NCBI RefSeq assembly: GCF_032854445.1
Contig: NC_088301.1
Span: forward strand, 25,962,402 to 26,026,401
Direction: 5' to 3'
Length of the DNA: 64,000 nucleotides
Origin: Liolophura sinensis
Taxonomy: Eukaryota; Mollusca; Polyplacophora; Chitonida; Chitonidae
The first letter of the stretch is position 1; every line of letters starts with the position of its first letter. A program made the translations under genes and the position numbers. Positions 27,101 through 34,900 of the stretch are shown here, one piece after another. The notes beneath the pieces are model-generated. The model was not told where the DNA came from. It saw nothing but the letters and a program-made list of their open reading frames with translations, and made no database searches.

Positions 27101-28439
27101 AGTTTCTTAGCCTAAGTATCTCTGGTACCCCCTGGTTGAGAGGGTTAAAGAGCTGGCATTATTGCTTGTGTACATTAAAAGGGGCTTGATCAAAACGATA
27201 GCATGCTTGTTGGGCTGTTGCCCTAAGTTCGAAGGCTATTCAGGTACCTGGTGATCCCAGGGCAGTGCATTACTCCTGGGTCCTATTTTATTAAGCAGTT
27301 GCATGGCGTATTTTCCATGGCAACATATAGCGAAGAGATACGTTGCCATGGTAATTACGCTTGGCGTAGTGCTGCAACGTGAGGCCCCAGGACCTCAGCT
27401 TTCTTCCACCAATAATCCTGACTGCTTACATACAAGTGAAAAACTCTTGGCCTTATGGCCTTAAACACCAATCCAATAAATAAGTGAATAAATAAGCAAT
27501 TCTTTAGACTTTTGATTGAATGAATGAATGAAGTTAATGACTTAACATCCGTGGATTTGTGTATAGGTTCCAACACTTTGCCTGTACGGGCCTGTGCCAG
27601 GTCACATACGTCTTTCATCCTCACTGCTGTGATATGTTAATGAAATTTTATTAAAGAGGCTACACTAGATATGTTTGGGAAAATATCAATCAGCACAAAC
27701 CCAATTAAATTTTTGCTATTATTTTAGAATAGCCCTAATAGTTGCATCTCACAAAACATCAGACCTTGTCTGTGCATGTGTTACTGTACAATTAAAGTGT
27801 GTAATAACTTTTTCAAACTTTTGAATCATTATAGCACTCTAGATAGTTCAGGTATGAGTCTAATGTTTACTGAAAAGCAATAATTTGAACTGTTCTTGGG
27901 AAAATACAGAAACTTTGATGTTATCAGCAAATATGGATTTTTTTTTTTTTTTTGCCAAAAATGTTCGGAGTAGCGACTTTGTATATAGCATGAAACAGCA
28001 CTGTGGATCTTTGTTCATGCTGGCTTATTTACCTGTAGTGTTCTTCCTGGAGGCCTGCTGGTTTGGTTGCAGCTGGTCTGGTTTGGTTGCAGCTTTAAGT
28101 CATTAGATTAGTCAGGTAGATGTAACTGGTGATGACTGATGGTTTACCCCTGGCATTTCAGTTTCCACCGCTGTCATTTGACACAAATTCTCTTGAGTAT
28201 GGCGTTAAACCCCAATTAAATTGATAAATAACCTATGTAGCCAACAGATGGAAAAGTCTTATTATTTGGCACGTTCTGACACACATTGTCACTCTGTTCA
28301 TGTCGTAAGTTTCTGTTTGTTTAATTTAGATTATTGTTCTTTTGCAGAAGGATCCCCAAGAGACTCTTTACAACTGCCAGAGCTACCATCTCTGTCTGAT
28401 TACCTGGGTTCAGCACGGGAAACACAGCATTATCTTTGA
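14..28439 (+). CDS. Unrecognised multi-exon gene, 5'-partial, RPxS-motif protein (14 exons)
   Basis: Exons by acceptor/donor and phase: 14-133, 526-670, 1743-1774, 2223-2289, 2903-3029, 4006-4174, 4997-5221, 5788-5847, 21089-21150, 22314-22706, 23435-23610, 25281-25545, 26272-26327 and 28348-28439. Every junction has AG/GT and the phases join without a frameshift. They give about 662 residues and a TGA stop; the start lies upstream of the window. The protein is hydrophilic, with no signal peptide, membrane segment or domain I recognise. The N-terminal third (exons 1-6) is most globular-looking, with the aromatic stretch KADFHYTYVDMTHFQW in exon 5. The rest is rich in Ser, Pro and Arg and repeats R-P-x-[S/T]. 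Such motif-rich proteins are often cytoskeletal or ciliary, but that is only inference. Intron 8 is 15.2 kb and contains an antisense ankyrin gene. The structure is well supported; the function is unknown. Confidence 0.8.
526..670 (+). CDS. Exon 2 of the RPxS gene
   Basis: The acceptor is TTCCCAG and the donor GTGAGA. The exon encodes a Pro-rich stretch starting ETRALPKKRPNSVVL, which holds the first RPxS motif, followed by KLHPPPYHGP. It ends in phase 1, which the next small exon (1743-1774, encoding HLGDRVLLGPQ) completes. Confidence 0.72.
1516..1720. repeat. Approximately 50-bp tandem repeat, four copies
   Basis: Diverged copies of a unit containing GACCAACAAGAGCTGTGTTG, ATTTTCACTTGAACC and CTGCTTGATTC lie just upstream of the 32-nt exon 3. 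Confidence 0.7.
2903..3029 (+). CDS. Exon 5 of the RPxS gene, with downstream tandem copies
   Basis: The exon encodes VNGAMVTCVKKADFHYTY followed by VDMTHFQWRFTTGIWKPKG and ends in phase 2 at a GTAAGT donor. It is the most aromatic and ordered-looking part of the protein. The 3' half of the exon plus the start of the intron is tandemly repeated three more times downstream (3072-3350). Confidence 0.78.
3072..3350 (+). repeat. Tandem partial copies of exon 5 inside intron 5
   Basis: Three degenerate copies of an approximately 112-bp unit follow the real exon 5. Each starts at the sequence encoding VDMTHFQW. The first copy (from 3072) has a TGA after VDMTHFQ. The second (about 3183-3254) stays open and keeps an intact GTAAGG donor. 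The third (about 3297-3350) is short and decayed. The unit includes intron bases such as GTTTATCATGT, so the duplication covered exon plus donor. Confidence 0.8.
3690..3855. repeat. 27-bp tandem repeat in intron 5
   Basis: About six imperfect copies of a unit resembling TGGCATGATAAAAGCTATAC plus ATTTGCTG alternate between AAGCTATAC and AACGAATAC variants. No coding potential is apparent. Confidence 0.75.
4006..4174 (+). CDS. Exon 6 of the RPxS gene
   Basis: The acceptor is GGCAG and the donor follows ATGAAG (GTTAGC). The exon encodes 56 residues, including RLGTRWQELEEAGCLPYESE and FSRPNSPVSPRHELG, so it carries the second RPxS motif with Ser-Pro sites. It ends in phase 0. Confidence 0.78.
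4264..4432 (-). repeat. SINE fragment, inverted
   Basis: A T-rich TTTATTTATT start is followed by ATTTCACTTATACGACGGTG and GAACTTCCACCG, the reverse complement of the SINE body. It is diverged and lies in intron 6. Confidence 0.65.
4997..5221 (+). CDS. Exon 7 of the RPxS gene
   Basis: Seventy-five in-phase codons follow TTCCAG. Three RPx[S] motifs (RPMSAV, RPKSAM, RPESPD) occur within 35 residues in a basic region. An acidic stretch follows (DQSDDDQEHFLDTLIEKS). The donor is GTGAAT. The next exon, 5788-5847, adds 20 residues (VKISPSADVTLDTIEDASCQ). Confidence 0.78.
9130..9215. repeat. 18-bp tandem repeat
   Basis: Four to five near-identical copies of TTCAGTTCCAATGGTACA lie within intron 8. 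Confidence 0.85.
9685..9765. repeat. AAGTTATCATAAGTTATCGT tandem repeat
   Basis: Alternating 10-11 bp units of AAGTTATCATA and AAGTTATCGT, about eight copies. Confidence 0.8.
10455..10460 (-). terminator. ATTAAA polyadenylation signal of the ankyrin gene
   Basis: Reading the - strand, ATTAAA lies about 40 nt past the ankyrin gene stop codon, a usual place for a variant poly(A) signal. Only the hexamer and its spacing support it. Confidence 0.4.
10500..11819 (-). CDS. Ankyrin-repeat protein (12 repeats), intronless
   Basis: 439 residues in one uninterrupted reading frame. The start is the ATG at 11819 (MDSELKAEFRARELAKVV); the frame is open a few codons further upstream but without another ATG. 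After a 35-residue acidic helical leader come 12 ankyrin repeats of about 33 residues with textbook cores, such as GRTPLHLAMVKKNSNTAKLL, RKTALHLALLYENTDLARFL and LQTPLHIAAEQG. The last repeat is shortened (GRLPLDYDKSEEVTEFLIKK) and the protein ends GIISI. There is no death, SOCS-box, kinase or membrane segment. Ankyrin stacks are protein-binding scaffolds; the partner is unknown. The gene sits antisense within a 15-kb intron of the RPxS gene and has no introns, so origin by retroposition is possible. I see no poly(A) scar to prove that. Confidence 0.88.
   Translation of the reverse strand: MDSELKAEFRARELAKVVCMADEEEVAQVLRQDVPEMRELCTTITPDGSTPLHLLAERHKPEVLEVLLKSGVDVNARNNDGETPLRLALLHKNLRGAKLLIDSGADINEVISKKSGQTLLHKLVLGDRIWAVNLLLEKGAMMNTVDKHGRTPLHLAMVKKNSNTAKLLVETGANLNICNESRKTALHLALLYENTDLARFLIVHGADVTIRDNAHMTPLHLAVQGNHFELTQLILRRSIANINSREKMMGRTPLHIACLNKNEKITKLLLENGADVNLTTHFRKSPLHLAASTGSAEAAILLIRNRANINMLSAGNRTALHCAVEAGHFHITMFLLQAGANINLKELHGFTPLHFATKIGRVDCMKLLLNNGAAVNSQDNKLQTPLHIAAEQGASQSVAFLVQNGGNLRMRNEDGRLPLDYDKSEEVTEFLIKKGIISI
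12168..12176 (-). promoter_or_regulatory. Possible TATA box of the ankyrin gene
   Basis: The - strand reads GTCTATAAGGAG about 350 bp upstream of the ankyrin start codon. It is a single match to TATAA in an AT-rich region, so support is weak. Confidence 0.2.
14185..14435. promoter_or_regulatory. Cluster of GTCACAAT and CRE-like motifs
   Basis: Within 250 bp there are five GTCACAAT/ATTGTGAC sites (14249, 14269, 14299, 14349, 14372), two TGATGTCA (14206, 14404), one TGACATCA (14229) and one GACGTCAC (14369). ATF/CREB-family factors bind TGACGTCA-type sites. Enhancer function is inference. Confidence 0.3.
15486..15652 (+). repeat. Dispersed repeat family A, copy 1
   Basis: Shares the order GTGCATTTTAGA, AATGTCATAAAATA, CTGAAA, CCAGTAGA, CAAACCTCAAA and CTCAGAATCAGG with copies near 18240, 23688 and 50290. 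Confidence 0.7.
16165..16296 (+). repeat. SINE, 5'-truncated
   Basis: SINE body and tail: CTCTGCCCGGTTTCATCCCA, then GTATAAGTGAAATATTC, then GCGTAAAACACTAATCAAAT with a short AT-rich tail. Confidence 0.8.
17450..17580 (-). repeat. SINE, inverted and truncated
   Basis: TTTATTTATTTGATTGGTGT is followed by CAAGAATATTTCACTTATAC and GGTGGGAGAAAACCAGGC, the reverse complement of the SINE body. Confidence 0.8.
18240..18425 (+). repeat. Dispersed repeat family A, copy 2
   Basis: AAAGTGCATTTTTAGAGGCA, AAATATCATTTTTGGTGCTG and GAATCAGGCAAAATGGGCAA match the copy at 23688 closely. Confidence 0.75.
20050..20313 (+). repeat. Full-length tRNA-derived SINE
   Basis: The head, GGGGCCTCCGTGGCTCAGTT, holds an A box (TGGCTCAGTTGG) and a B box (GAGTTCAAGTCC). 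The body is TGTGGGAAGGTCTGCCAGCA through GTATAAGTGAAATATTC, followed by a CAAATAAATAAAT tail. Diverged flanking ATTAA-ATNACT sequences could be target-site duplications. It lies in intron 8. Confidence 0.9.
20444..20552 (-). repeat. SINE, inverted and truncated
   Basis: TTTATTTATTTGATTGGTGT, CAAGAATATTTCACTTATAG and GAGCCCAGGGGAAACCCAC mark the reverse-complemented 3' body. Confidence 0.75.
21528..21945. repeat. Three diverged approximately 140-bp tandem copies in intron 9
   Basis: Each copy contains TCCGGGCTGCAAC or TCCGAGCTATAAC, then GAGTTTTAATTTTTGGTGGA or similar, then ACATTTGTNCATTT, ending with a CATGGTAACCAC-like block. The copies differ substantially, so the array is old. Confidence 0.7.
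21926..21939. promoter_or_regulatory. RFX X-box-like palindrome
   Basis: GTTGTCATGGTAAC fits the bipartite RFX-factor site (GTNRCC, spacer, RGYAAC type). A second version, GTTGTCATGGTTAC, lies at 21794 in the preceding repeat copy. Function is inference. Confidence 0.25.
22314..22706 (+). CDS. Exon 10 of the RPxS gene (largest exon)
   Basis: Starts after TACCAG and ends before GTGAGT; 393 nt. It encodes an acidic, Ser-rich, probably disordered segment beginning LPSPSPEECLSDFDEIVT and ending with RPMSVVLPGQDSR. The flanking exon 9 (21089-21150) and exon 11 (23435-23610, with RPYSAV) fit it in phase. Confidence 0.78.
22990..23142 (+). repeat. SINE, 5'-truncated
   Basis: GGCAGGCTTCCTCTCAGGTC and CAGCAACCCGCGGATGG lead into GTGAAATATTCTTGAGTACG and an AAATAAATA tail, in intron 10. 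Confidence 0.85.
23688..23882 (+). repeat. Dispersed repeat family A, copy 3
   Basis: The clearest copy: AAAGTGCATTTTTAGAGGCA, TTTTTGGTGCTGAAACTTTC, CAACAAACCTCAAACCACTT and GTCAGAATCAGGAAAAATGA. It has no coding frame and no tRNA head. Terminal structure is not visible. Confidence 0.75.
23883..25280. other. Intron 11 of the RPxS gene, remainder
   Basis: No exon is supportable. A C-rich tract at 24600-24655 and otherwise unique AT-rich sequence are seen. Confidence 0.5.
25281..25545 (+). CDS. Exon 12 of the RPxS gene
   Basis: It follows TTTCAG and carries three RPx[S/T] motifs (RPSTAM, RPKSGH, RPHSKT) around a more conserved-looking core, TDNWLANGRDVYKEMQDK. The donor GTATTG is weak but gives phase 2, which exon 13 (26272-26327, HNNSAWIPLTLAHNDFLQ) completes in frame. 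Confidence 0.72.
25782..25830 (-). repeat. SINE tail fragment, inverted
   Basis: ATTTATTTATTTGATTGGTG followed by TTTCACACCATACTCAAGAA is the reverse-complemented SINE 3' end only. Confidence 0.65.
26725..26998. mobile_element. Foldback element with approximately 64-bp inverted arms
   Basis: The left arm starts TTCATTTTGATGATC and the right arm ends GATCATCAAAATGAA. The inner arm blocks AACTTTAATTAAGTCATCCT and AGGATGACTTAATTAAAGTT are also exact reverse complements, as are GTGCCAAGT and ACTTGGCAC. About 145 bp of unique sequence lies between the arms. It sits in intron 13 and carries no coding frame. Non-autonomous foldback DNA transposon or inverted pair of Penelope-like ends are both possible. 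Confidence 0.75.
27342..27355. promoter_or_regulatory. RFX X-box-like site in a palindrome
   Basis: GTTGCCATGGTAAT closely matches the X-box. Its inverted partner, TTTTCCATGGCAAC, lies at 27311-27324, so the two form a hairpin with an approximately 17-nt loop. Intron 13. Confidence 0.3.
27385..27502 (+). repeat. Diverged SINE copy
   Basis: CAAGTGAAAAACTCTTGGCC and TTAAACACCAATCCAATAAA are a decayed SINE 3' half. Confidence 0.5.
28145..28232 (+). repeat. Diverged SINE copy just upstream of the last exon
   Basis: CTTGAGTATGGCGTTAAACC followed by CCAATTAAATTGATAAATA, about 115 bp upstream of the last exon of the RPxS gene. Confidence 0.55.
28348..28439 (+). CDS. Last exon of the RPxS gene
   Basis: After TTTTGCAG this exon encodes EGSPRDSLQLPELPSLSDYL and then GSARETQHYL before TGA (28437-28439). 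The final 18 codons are the first unit of the minisatellite that fills the following 1.7 kb, so the C-terminus and stop codon are themselves repeat sequence. Confidence 0.7.
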
Positions 28440-30115
28440 GCTGTGCTGTCTGTCTGTCTGATTACCTGGGCTCAGCATGGAAAACACAGCATCTTATGAG
28501 CTGTGCTCTCTGTCTGATTGCCTGAACTCAGCATGGGAAACACAGTATTATGTTTGACCTGTACTGTCTAACTGGTTACCTGGTCTCTTCATGGAAAGAA
28601 CAGTATTATTTTTGATCTCTACTGTCTGTCTGAATACTTCAGGTCTTCATGGGAAACAGAGTATTATCTTTGAGATGTTCTGTCTGTTTGTCTGATTACC
28701 TGAACTCAGCACGAAGAACACAATATTATCTACATCAGTTCTGTCTGTCTGACCACCTGAAGTTAGTGTGGGAAACACAGTGTTATGTTTGAACTGTACT
28801 GTCTGCATGATTACCTGAACTCAGCGTGGGAAACACAGTATCACCTGTGAGATGTTCTGTCTCTCTGATTATCTGAACTCAGCATGGGAAACACAATATT
28901 ATGTTTGAGATGTTCTGTCTCTCTGATGATCTCAACTCAGCATGTGAAACACAATATTATGTTTGAGCTGTACTGTCTAACTGGTTACCTGGTCTCTTCT
29001 TGGGAAGAACAGTATTATTTTGATCTGTACTGTCTGTCTGATTACCAGAACTTCAGTATGGGAAACACAGTATCACCTTTGAGATGTTCTGTCAGCATGA
29101 TTACCTGAACTCAGCATGGGAAACACAGTATTATCTCTGAACTGTACTGTCTAACTGATTGCCTGGGCTTTTCATGGGAAACACAGTATTATATTTGAGC
29201 TGCACTGTCCGATTACCTGAACTCAGCATGGGAAACACATTGTCACCTTTTGAAATGTTCTGTCTCTCTGATGATCTGAACTCAACATGCAAAACACAGT
29301 ATTATCTTTGAGCTGCACTGTCTGCATGATTACCTGAACTCAGCAGGGGAAACACAGTATTATGTTTGAAATGTTCTGCCTGCAAGATTACCTGAACTCA
29401 GTATGGAAAAAAAACCCAGGGCATTTTATGGGAAACACAGTATTATCTTTGAGATGTTCTGTCTCTCTGATGATCTGAACTCAGCATGGGAAACACAGTA
29501 TTATATTTGAGATGTTCTGTCTGTCTGATTACCTGAGCTTTTGATTGGAAACACAGCATTATCTTTGAGATGTTCTGTCTGCAGGATTACCTGAACTCAG
29601 CATGCAAAACACATTATTATCTTTGAGCTGTACTGTCTGATTCATTGAGCTCTTCATGGAAAACACAGTATTATCTTTGAGCTGTACTGTCTGTCTGATT
29701 ACCTGAGCTCTTGATTGGAAACGCAGTATTATATTTGAGCTGCACTGTCTGTCTGATTACCTGAACTCAGCATGCAAAACACAGTATTATCTTTGAGCTG
29801 TATTGTCTAACTGATTCATTGAGCTCTTCAAGGAAAACACAGTATTATCTTTGAGCTGTACTGTCTGTCTGATTACCTGAGCTCAGCATGGGAAACACAT
29901 TGTCACCTTTGAGCTGTACTGTCTGCATGATTACCTGAACTCAGCATGGAAAACACAGTATTATCTCTGAGCTGTACTGTCTGCATGATTACCTGAGCTC
30001 AGCATGGGAAGCACAGTATTATGTTTGAGCTGGACTGTCTGACTGATTAAAAAATCCAGGGCTTTTCATCGGAAACACAGTATTATCTTTGAGATGTCCT
30101 GTCTCTCTGACTGAT
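28385..30115 (+). repeat. Approximately 60-bp minisatellite starting inside the last coding exon
   Basis: About 28 imperfect units resembling CTGTCTGATTACCTGAACTC, AGCATGGGAAACACAGTATT and ATCTTTGAGCTGTA. The first unit encodes the C-terminus SDYLGSARETQHYL and the TGA stop of the RPxS gene; the rest follows as probable 3' UTR or intergenic DNA. Variants (for example CTCTTCATGG in place of CTCAGCATGG) recur at intervals, suggesting larger duplicated blocks. Confidence 0.85.
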
Positions 30116-30598
30116 AGAATAAGGTTATTTCTTGAGACTGATTGTACTCTTTGTCCGCACTAGTTCAAATGGTTCAAAAGCAGTAGTGGCCGTTATGTCT
30201 GTAAGGCTTTTATGTGTTAAAAGGTCCTTGTATATAAGAAACTTGGAATCTGTTGTTTGTAGCATCTACAAAGAGAATATTATTTTATCAGATACCCAGA
30301 TAGATTATCGATAGCAGTGTTTTTTTTTTCTGCTTTGTAAACATCTTTGTCTGATCCCCAGGTGTGATGTGTAAATATGGTAACTTTAAGCTAACATGAT
30401 CAGCTTGTAAAACATTGATTAGGTTACTTGTATTGGAATTTGTTTGTCAAACATTTTTCAGTATTTTGAGGTACTGTTTTGTGAAATAATGAATCGGAAA
30501 TGTGAATTTTTTTTTCATTTGTAATACATGCATTAAATATTAATGACTTTTCTGTATATGTTATGTTGGATAGTCTGTTTGTAAATCTCACTATACAT
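30116..30598. other. Gap between two tandem arrays
   Basis: AT-rich sequence with no supportable feature. Confidence 0.5.
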
Positions 30599-30599
30599 G

Positions 30600-31450
30600 T
30601 ACATCCTGTATAAAGCCATGTTGTATATTTCTGCTGAAATGTGACATACATGTAACATGAACCAGTTTAAAGCTGAGTAATTCTGCTGAAATGTGACATA
30701 CCATGAACCAGTTTAAAGCTGGGTAGTTCTGTTGAAATGTGGTATACAATGAACCAGTTAATAGCTGAGTAGTTCTGCTGAAATGTGACATACCATGAAC
30801 CATTTGATACATGTAGCTGAGTAGTTCTGCTGAAATGTGACATACCATGAACCAGTTAATAGCTGCAGTAGTTCTGTTGAAATGAGAGACATTCCATGAA
30901 CCAGTACATAGAACATGATACATGTATATCATATCTCATGTGTACATCCTGTATAAAGGCATGCTGTGTAGCTCTGTTGAAATGAGACATTCCATGAACC
31001 AGTGAAGAGAACATGATATACATGTACATCCTATATAAAGCCATGCTGTGAAGTTCTTTTTCTGGAGTTCTGTTTGAAATGGGACTGCCCATGAACCAGT
31101 TCACATAAATATGATATATGTACATCCTGTATAAAGCCATGCTATGTTGTTCTTTTGAAACTTGACTTTCGTGAAATAGTACAGAGAACATATATAAAAT
31201 CATACAAAGTTGTCCTGCCTAAATGTGACGTTCCATGAACCATGTAATCGGCAACGTAGAACATGATATACATGTAGCCCATACTGTGTAGTTCAGTTGA
31301 CATTTGGCATTCTATGAATCAGTAGATAGTAGTATACATACATGAACATGTATGTAGAAGTATAGAAGTAGATCCTGTACATTGTATATGCCATATCAAG
31401 TAGTTCTACTGAAATGGAATGTTTCATGAACCAGTATATAGATGTATCTA
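30600..31450. repeat. Approximately 60-120 bp imperfect tandem array
   Basis: The core TTCTGCTGAAATGTGACATA followed by CCATGAACCAGTTAATAGCT recurs about six times in the left half. The right half has longer units that add GAACATGATATACATGTACA and TCCTGTATAAAGCCATGCT. The - strand reads through several units without a stop, but the translation is only the repeat. Confidence 0.8.
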
Positions 31451-31891
31451 GTTGTACATGTATGTTGTATTGTTCGTGTTCTAAATGTGATTTAAAATTG
31501 ATGTATAAACCTTGTATACCCTCTGTTGTAGTTGTGAGATGTGTTAAATTAAGGGCAGTATTAAGATGTCATAGGCAGTGTTTTACATTGGAATTTTACA
31601 TTGGAACATTGGAGTATGTGTACATTATATCACAGAAAGAAAAAAGAAAAAAAAGAGGCTCTTAATGTGATGTGTTTATCTGAAACTGTGATACCTAAAT
31701 GTGATTGATTTATCTGTGATACTCTACTAAATCACCTATAATTTCATTGAGTATATTTCACCAACAAATCGCCTTTCTGTACTACAATTCGCACTGCAGG
31801 TTGATGATTTGGTGAAAAATTACATGAAATTATAGGCGATTAACTGCAGATGTGATACATGTATTTCTAACGGCATACCCATTCATGATCA

Positions 31892-32256
31892 TACTCCTTT
31901 AGAGTGCATCTGCTGCTCACTGCACTCGCTTTACATCACTGCCACTACCAGACAACCCTGACCTTTGGAGCCCGCACAATGTAGGCTTGTTTAGTCTCGT
32001 TCTCACCTCTGGCATCCTCTCACAGCAATGCTCAATCTGTATTCATCAGTAAAATTGTCTCAGATGTTAGTTGGAATGATATTGTGCATATTTTAGATTA
32101 AGGGAATGCATGTCCATAATAACGTATTATTTCAAACAAAGGGTGAGACAGACTTTTTGTGTTTTCTGACATCACTTTCAGAGTCATCACCTTGACCCCA
32201 ATGACCCCAGTGATGTAAAGCAAACGTAGAGAGTGGTGCATGCGCTGTAAGGGGTA
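31892..32256. mobile_element. MITE copy A with approximately 45-bp terminal inverted repeats
   Basis: The left end, TACTCCTTTAGAGTGCATCT, mirrors the right end, GGTGCATGCGCTGTAAGGGG. The inner arms read CGCTTTACATCACT on the left and AGTGATGTAAAGC on the right. It has no coding frame. A second copy is at 44611-44982. A flanking TA on both sides would fit a Tc1/mariner-type target duplication. Confidence 0.8.
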
Positions 32257-34900
32257 TTGTTCATGATTTATAGTTATTTTACTGGTAAAATGTTACACTG
32301 TGATATTAATATCATTTTATGTAATTTTGCGGTGCTATATGCCTCAAAATTTTATATTCAGTTATCTGATGTCCATTATTTCTGCAGAATGACTTTTTCT
32401 TTTGTTCCAGTTGACTCCTGTTATTGCTATATTTTTATTTGTTTTGGATTTTCTACTTCTGTACAGTGTAAATATACATTTATAAACTTGCTTGTTACAG
32501 CATTGCAACAAATAAATTAAACATATTTTTCTTGAAATTGCTATTGTCTGTTTGTTCTAATTATTGTTATCACCCTTAATTAGTATTCAAAAATGAAAAT
32601 GTTCAAACATTCATCTAACTGAAGTTTCTCGTTCTGAGAGTTCCGTTGAACTTAGAAAAAAATTTTGAGGTTTGTTGGGAAGGATTTTATCCAATCAGGA
32701 ACATGTAGGCGTAATTAAGTTTCAGCATGAAAACTGATTTTAAATTTTTTTTTTTTTTTGTTTTAGGCTGTACTCAAGAATATTTTGCTTATGCAATCGC
32801 AGCCAGCATTATAGTGGGAGGAAACCTTGGGGAACATGAAAACTGAACGTGCTGTCATACTTATTTGACTCTAATTTAAAGCCTTGAAATCAGGAGGTCT
32901 GGAATCAAAGTCATACCAAAGGCTTTAAAAATGGTACTTGTTGCCGCCTCGCTTGTCGCTCAGCACTGAGAGGTTACAGCAAGGAAACAGGACAGTTAGG
33001 TTGTCCTGGTGTCACTATAAAGTGACTTGGTAGGATGTCATATCTGGTGTCTTTGGCATGATGTTTCAGTGGTGGCAGCATTTTGGCGGCTTGGGCTTGC
33101 CCTGCCACAGACACACTATATATGTACTCACACCTAATGACTCCTCCTCGTCATATGACTGAAAAATTGTTAAGTACGACATTAAACTCCCAAGCATCAT
33201 ACTAACTTAAAACGTGCACTTGCAGTTTTGGGGACTAAACTTTAGCTAGGCCTGTCATTTAGGTCATACTTTAATTATAAGTTATATATGCTGCATGCAT
33301 AAATTTCACATGCTATCTAGCTTTGGATTCAGTTAAGGTGTCTCACTGTTGCCAGTTGGCTCCTAACCATGGACATGAAGATGGTCAACAACTACCTCAC
33401 CCCCAATAGTTAACATGGTTTTAAACCTCTTGGGTCAGGGACTCTGGACATACTGGTTTACTCCATCTGTACATGAACTGAAGATTCTTCAGTAAAGTGT
33501 TACCATATGAACCAACAATTAAATGAATAAATTAAATACAGTACCTTAGTTCATATTTAAGGCTTGAAGAAAAGGCCGCTATATTGCACTACATGTATAT
33601 CTACCATATCGGATAAACTATAGGTACCAGAAAATCGAGATGAAAACACAGGATCTGGAGCTGCTAGGTATACAGATGTTGAGCCCCCCTCTGTTTTTAG
33701 TACTGTTCTGTTTAGGTGGAATGCTGTGCCAAAGGTCCTGACTTGACACCACACCCACCCATCCACCCACCCATGCATTCTCATGATAGCCTACTGACAC
33801 TGGACCAACTAGCTTTTAATCCAGAGGCTTTACTTTATGACCAAGTCACAGTTTTGAAGTCATTTCCCTGATAGTGAGATTGTATCTTAGTTTATGGCAG
33901 AGGTTGTAGTAAATAGTATATGGTACAAACCTATTTAAACAAGATGAGATGATTTGAAAGTGTGTAAAGGGCAATAACTCTAACAGCCATATGTTCGCAA
34001 TATGAATTTATGCAAAATACTATGCTATTACTGCACACAATTTTTACAAAAATAAAAGAAAACCGTCAAGTGTACCATTTGATATCAGTTTAACGTAAAA
34101 ATAGACAATTTTAGCCTTTTTAAAACAAACTGTTGAGATTATTTAAAAAGTCCGTATCCACCAAATACTTACGTTCGTAATTTTCGATGCAGTCGGGTGC
34201 CCTGTTCGAGCGTCGGAGTTGAAAACAGTTGTACATATCCTCCAGTAATTCCCAATCTCACTCAGGTAACAATTCTCTGAAGAATGTCACCTGCACAGTA
34301 ATATGATTAATTGTCTGAACTTTTATTGGGTAAGGGTGATTTGGATATCAGTAAGCCTTGAAAGACACCACTTGAGACAATCGTGCATTCTGCTATGGTG
34401 CGCATGTTGTTGTTGTACTTTTAAGGACGTTTGAAAAGCGGGAGACATTCATCCGTACGACCGAAATGCCGTACCTCAAACACTTAAACGGAAAATGTAT
34501 AAAGGTTTAGTGTCTACATAGTAAACGAACATTTCTTTTAATTTTAAATGTGTGGGTTGTATTTTGCGTCGTGACATTATAACTTATAACACTGTTTCTT
34601 GAGTGTAACCTAGGCCTGGGTGTCAGTGACCGGAAATAGCCAAAGAAACTTGCGATTTCGCCAGCTATTATCTTCCCCTTCCCGAAACTTTTGAGAGTGG
34701 AAATCCACTCAACAAAATAGGAAACGTACTTAGGCATTGTGGGCTGTGTAATAATTTCTGATATTTCGGGCTTACTATAGGCGCCTAAATGCCTCAGGGT
34801 AAGTTAAATGTCAGAAATTGTCGAAAATAGCTTAGTATCTCACATGAAGTTAAGTTTCTTTTCAATTTAGAGTTTGATTCTGATTGAGTCCTTCTCTTTG
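32257..34900. other. Intergenic, no gene seen
   Basis: Contains an inverted copy of dispersed family A (about 32620-32735) and a SINE fragment at 32745-32842. A more GC-rich stretch near 34180-34740 might include the promoter or a 5' UTR exon of the downstream zinc-finger gene; for example, a CACTCAG|GTAACA donor lies at 34265. Nothing decides this. Confidence 0.45.
32745..32842 (-). repeat. SINE, inverted fragment
   Basis: A T-run is followed by CTGTACTCAAGAATATTTTG and GCCAGCATTATAGTGGGAGG. Confidence 0.7.

Noticed and set aside
30591..31203. - strand frames of about 115 codons rich in NWFMVCHISAELL
   Set aside because: Translation of a tandem array, with different frames used in different units.
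34507..34737. - strand frame beginning MPKYVSYFVEWISTLK
   Set aside because: It starts with ATG in a slightly GC-richer region, but the C-terminal part looks non-coding and no downstream exon could be joined.
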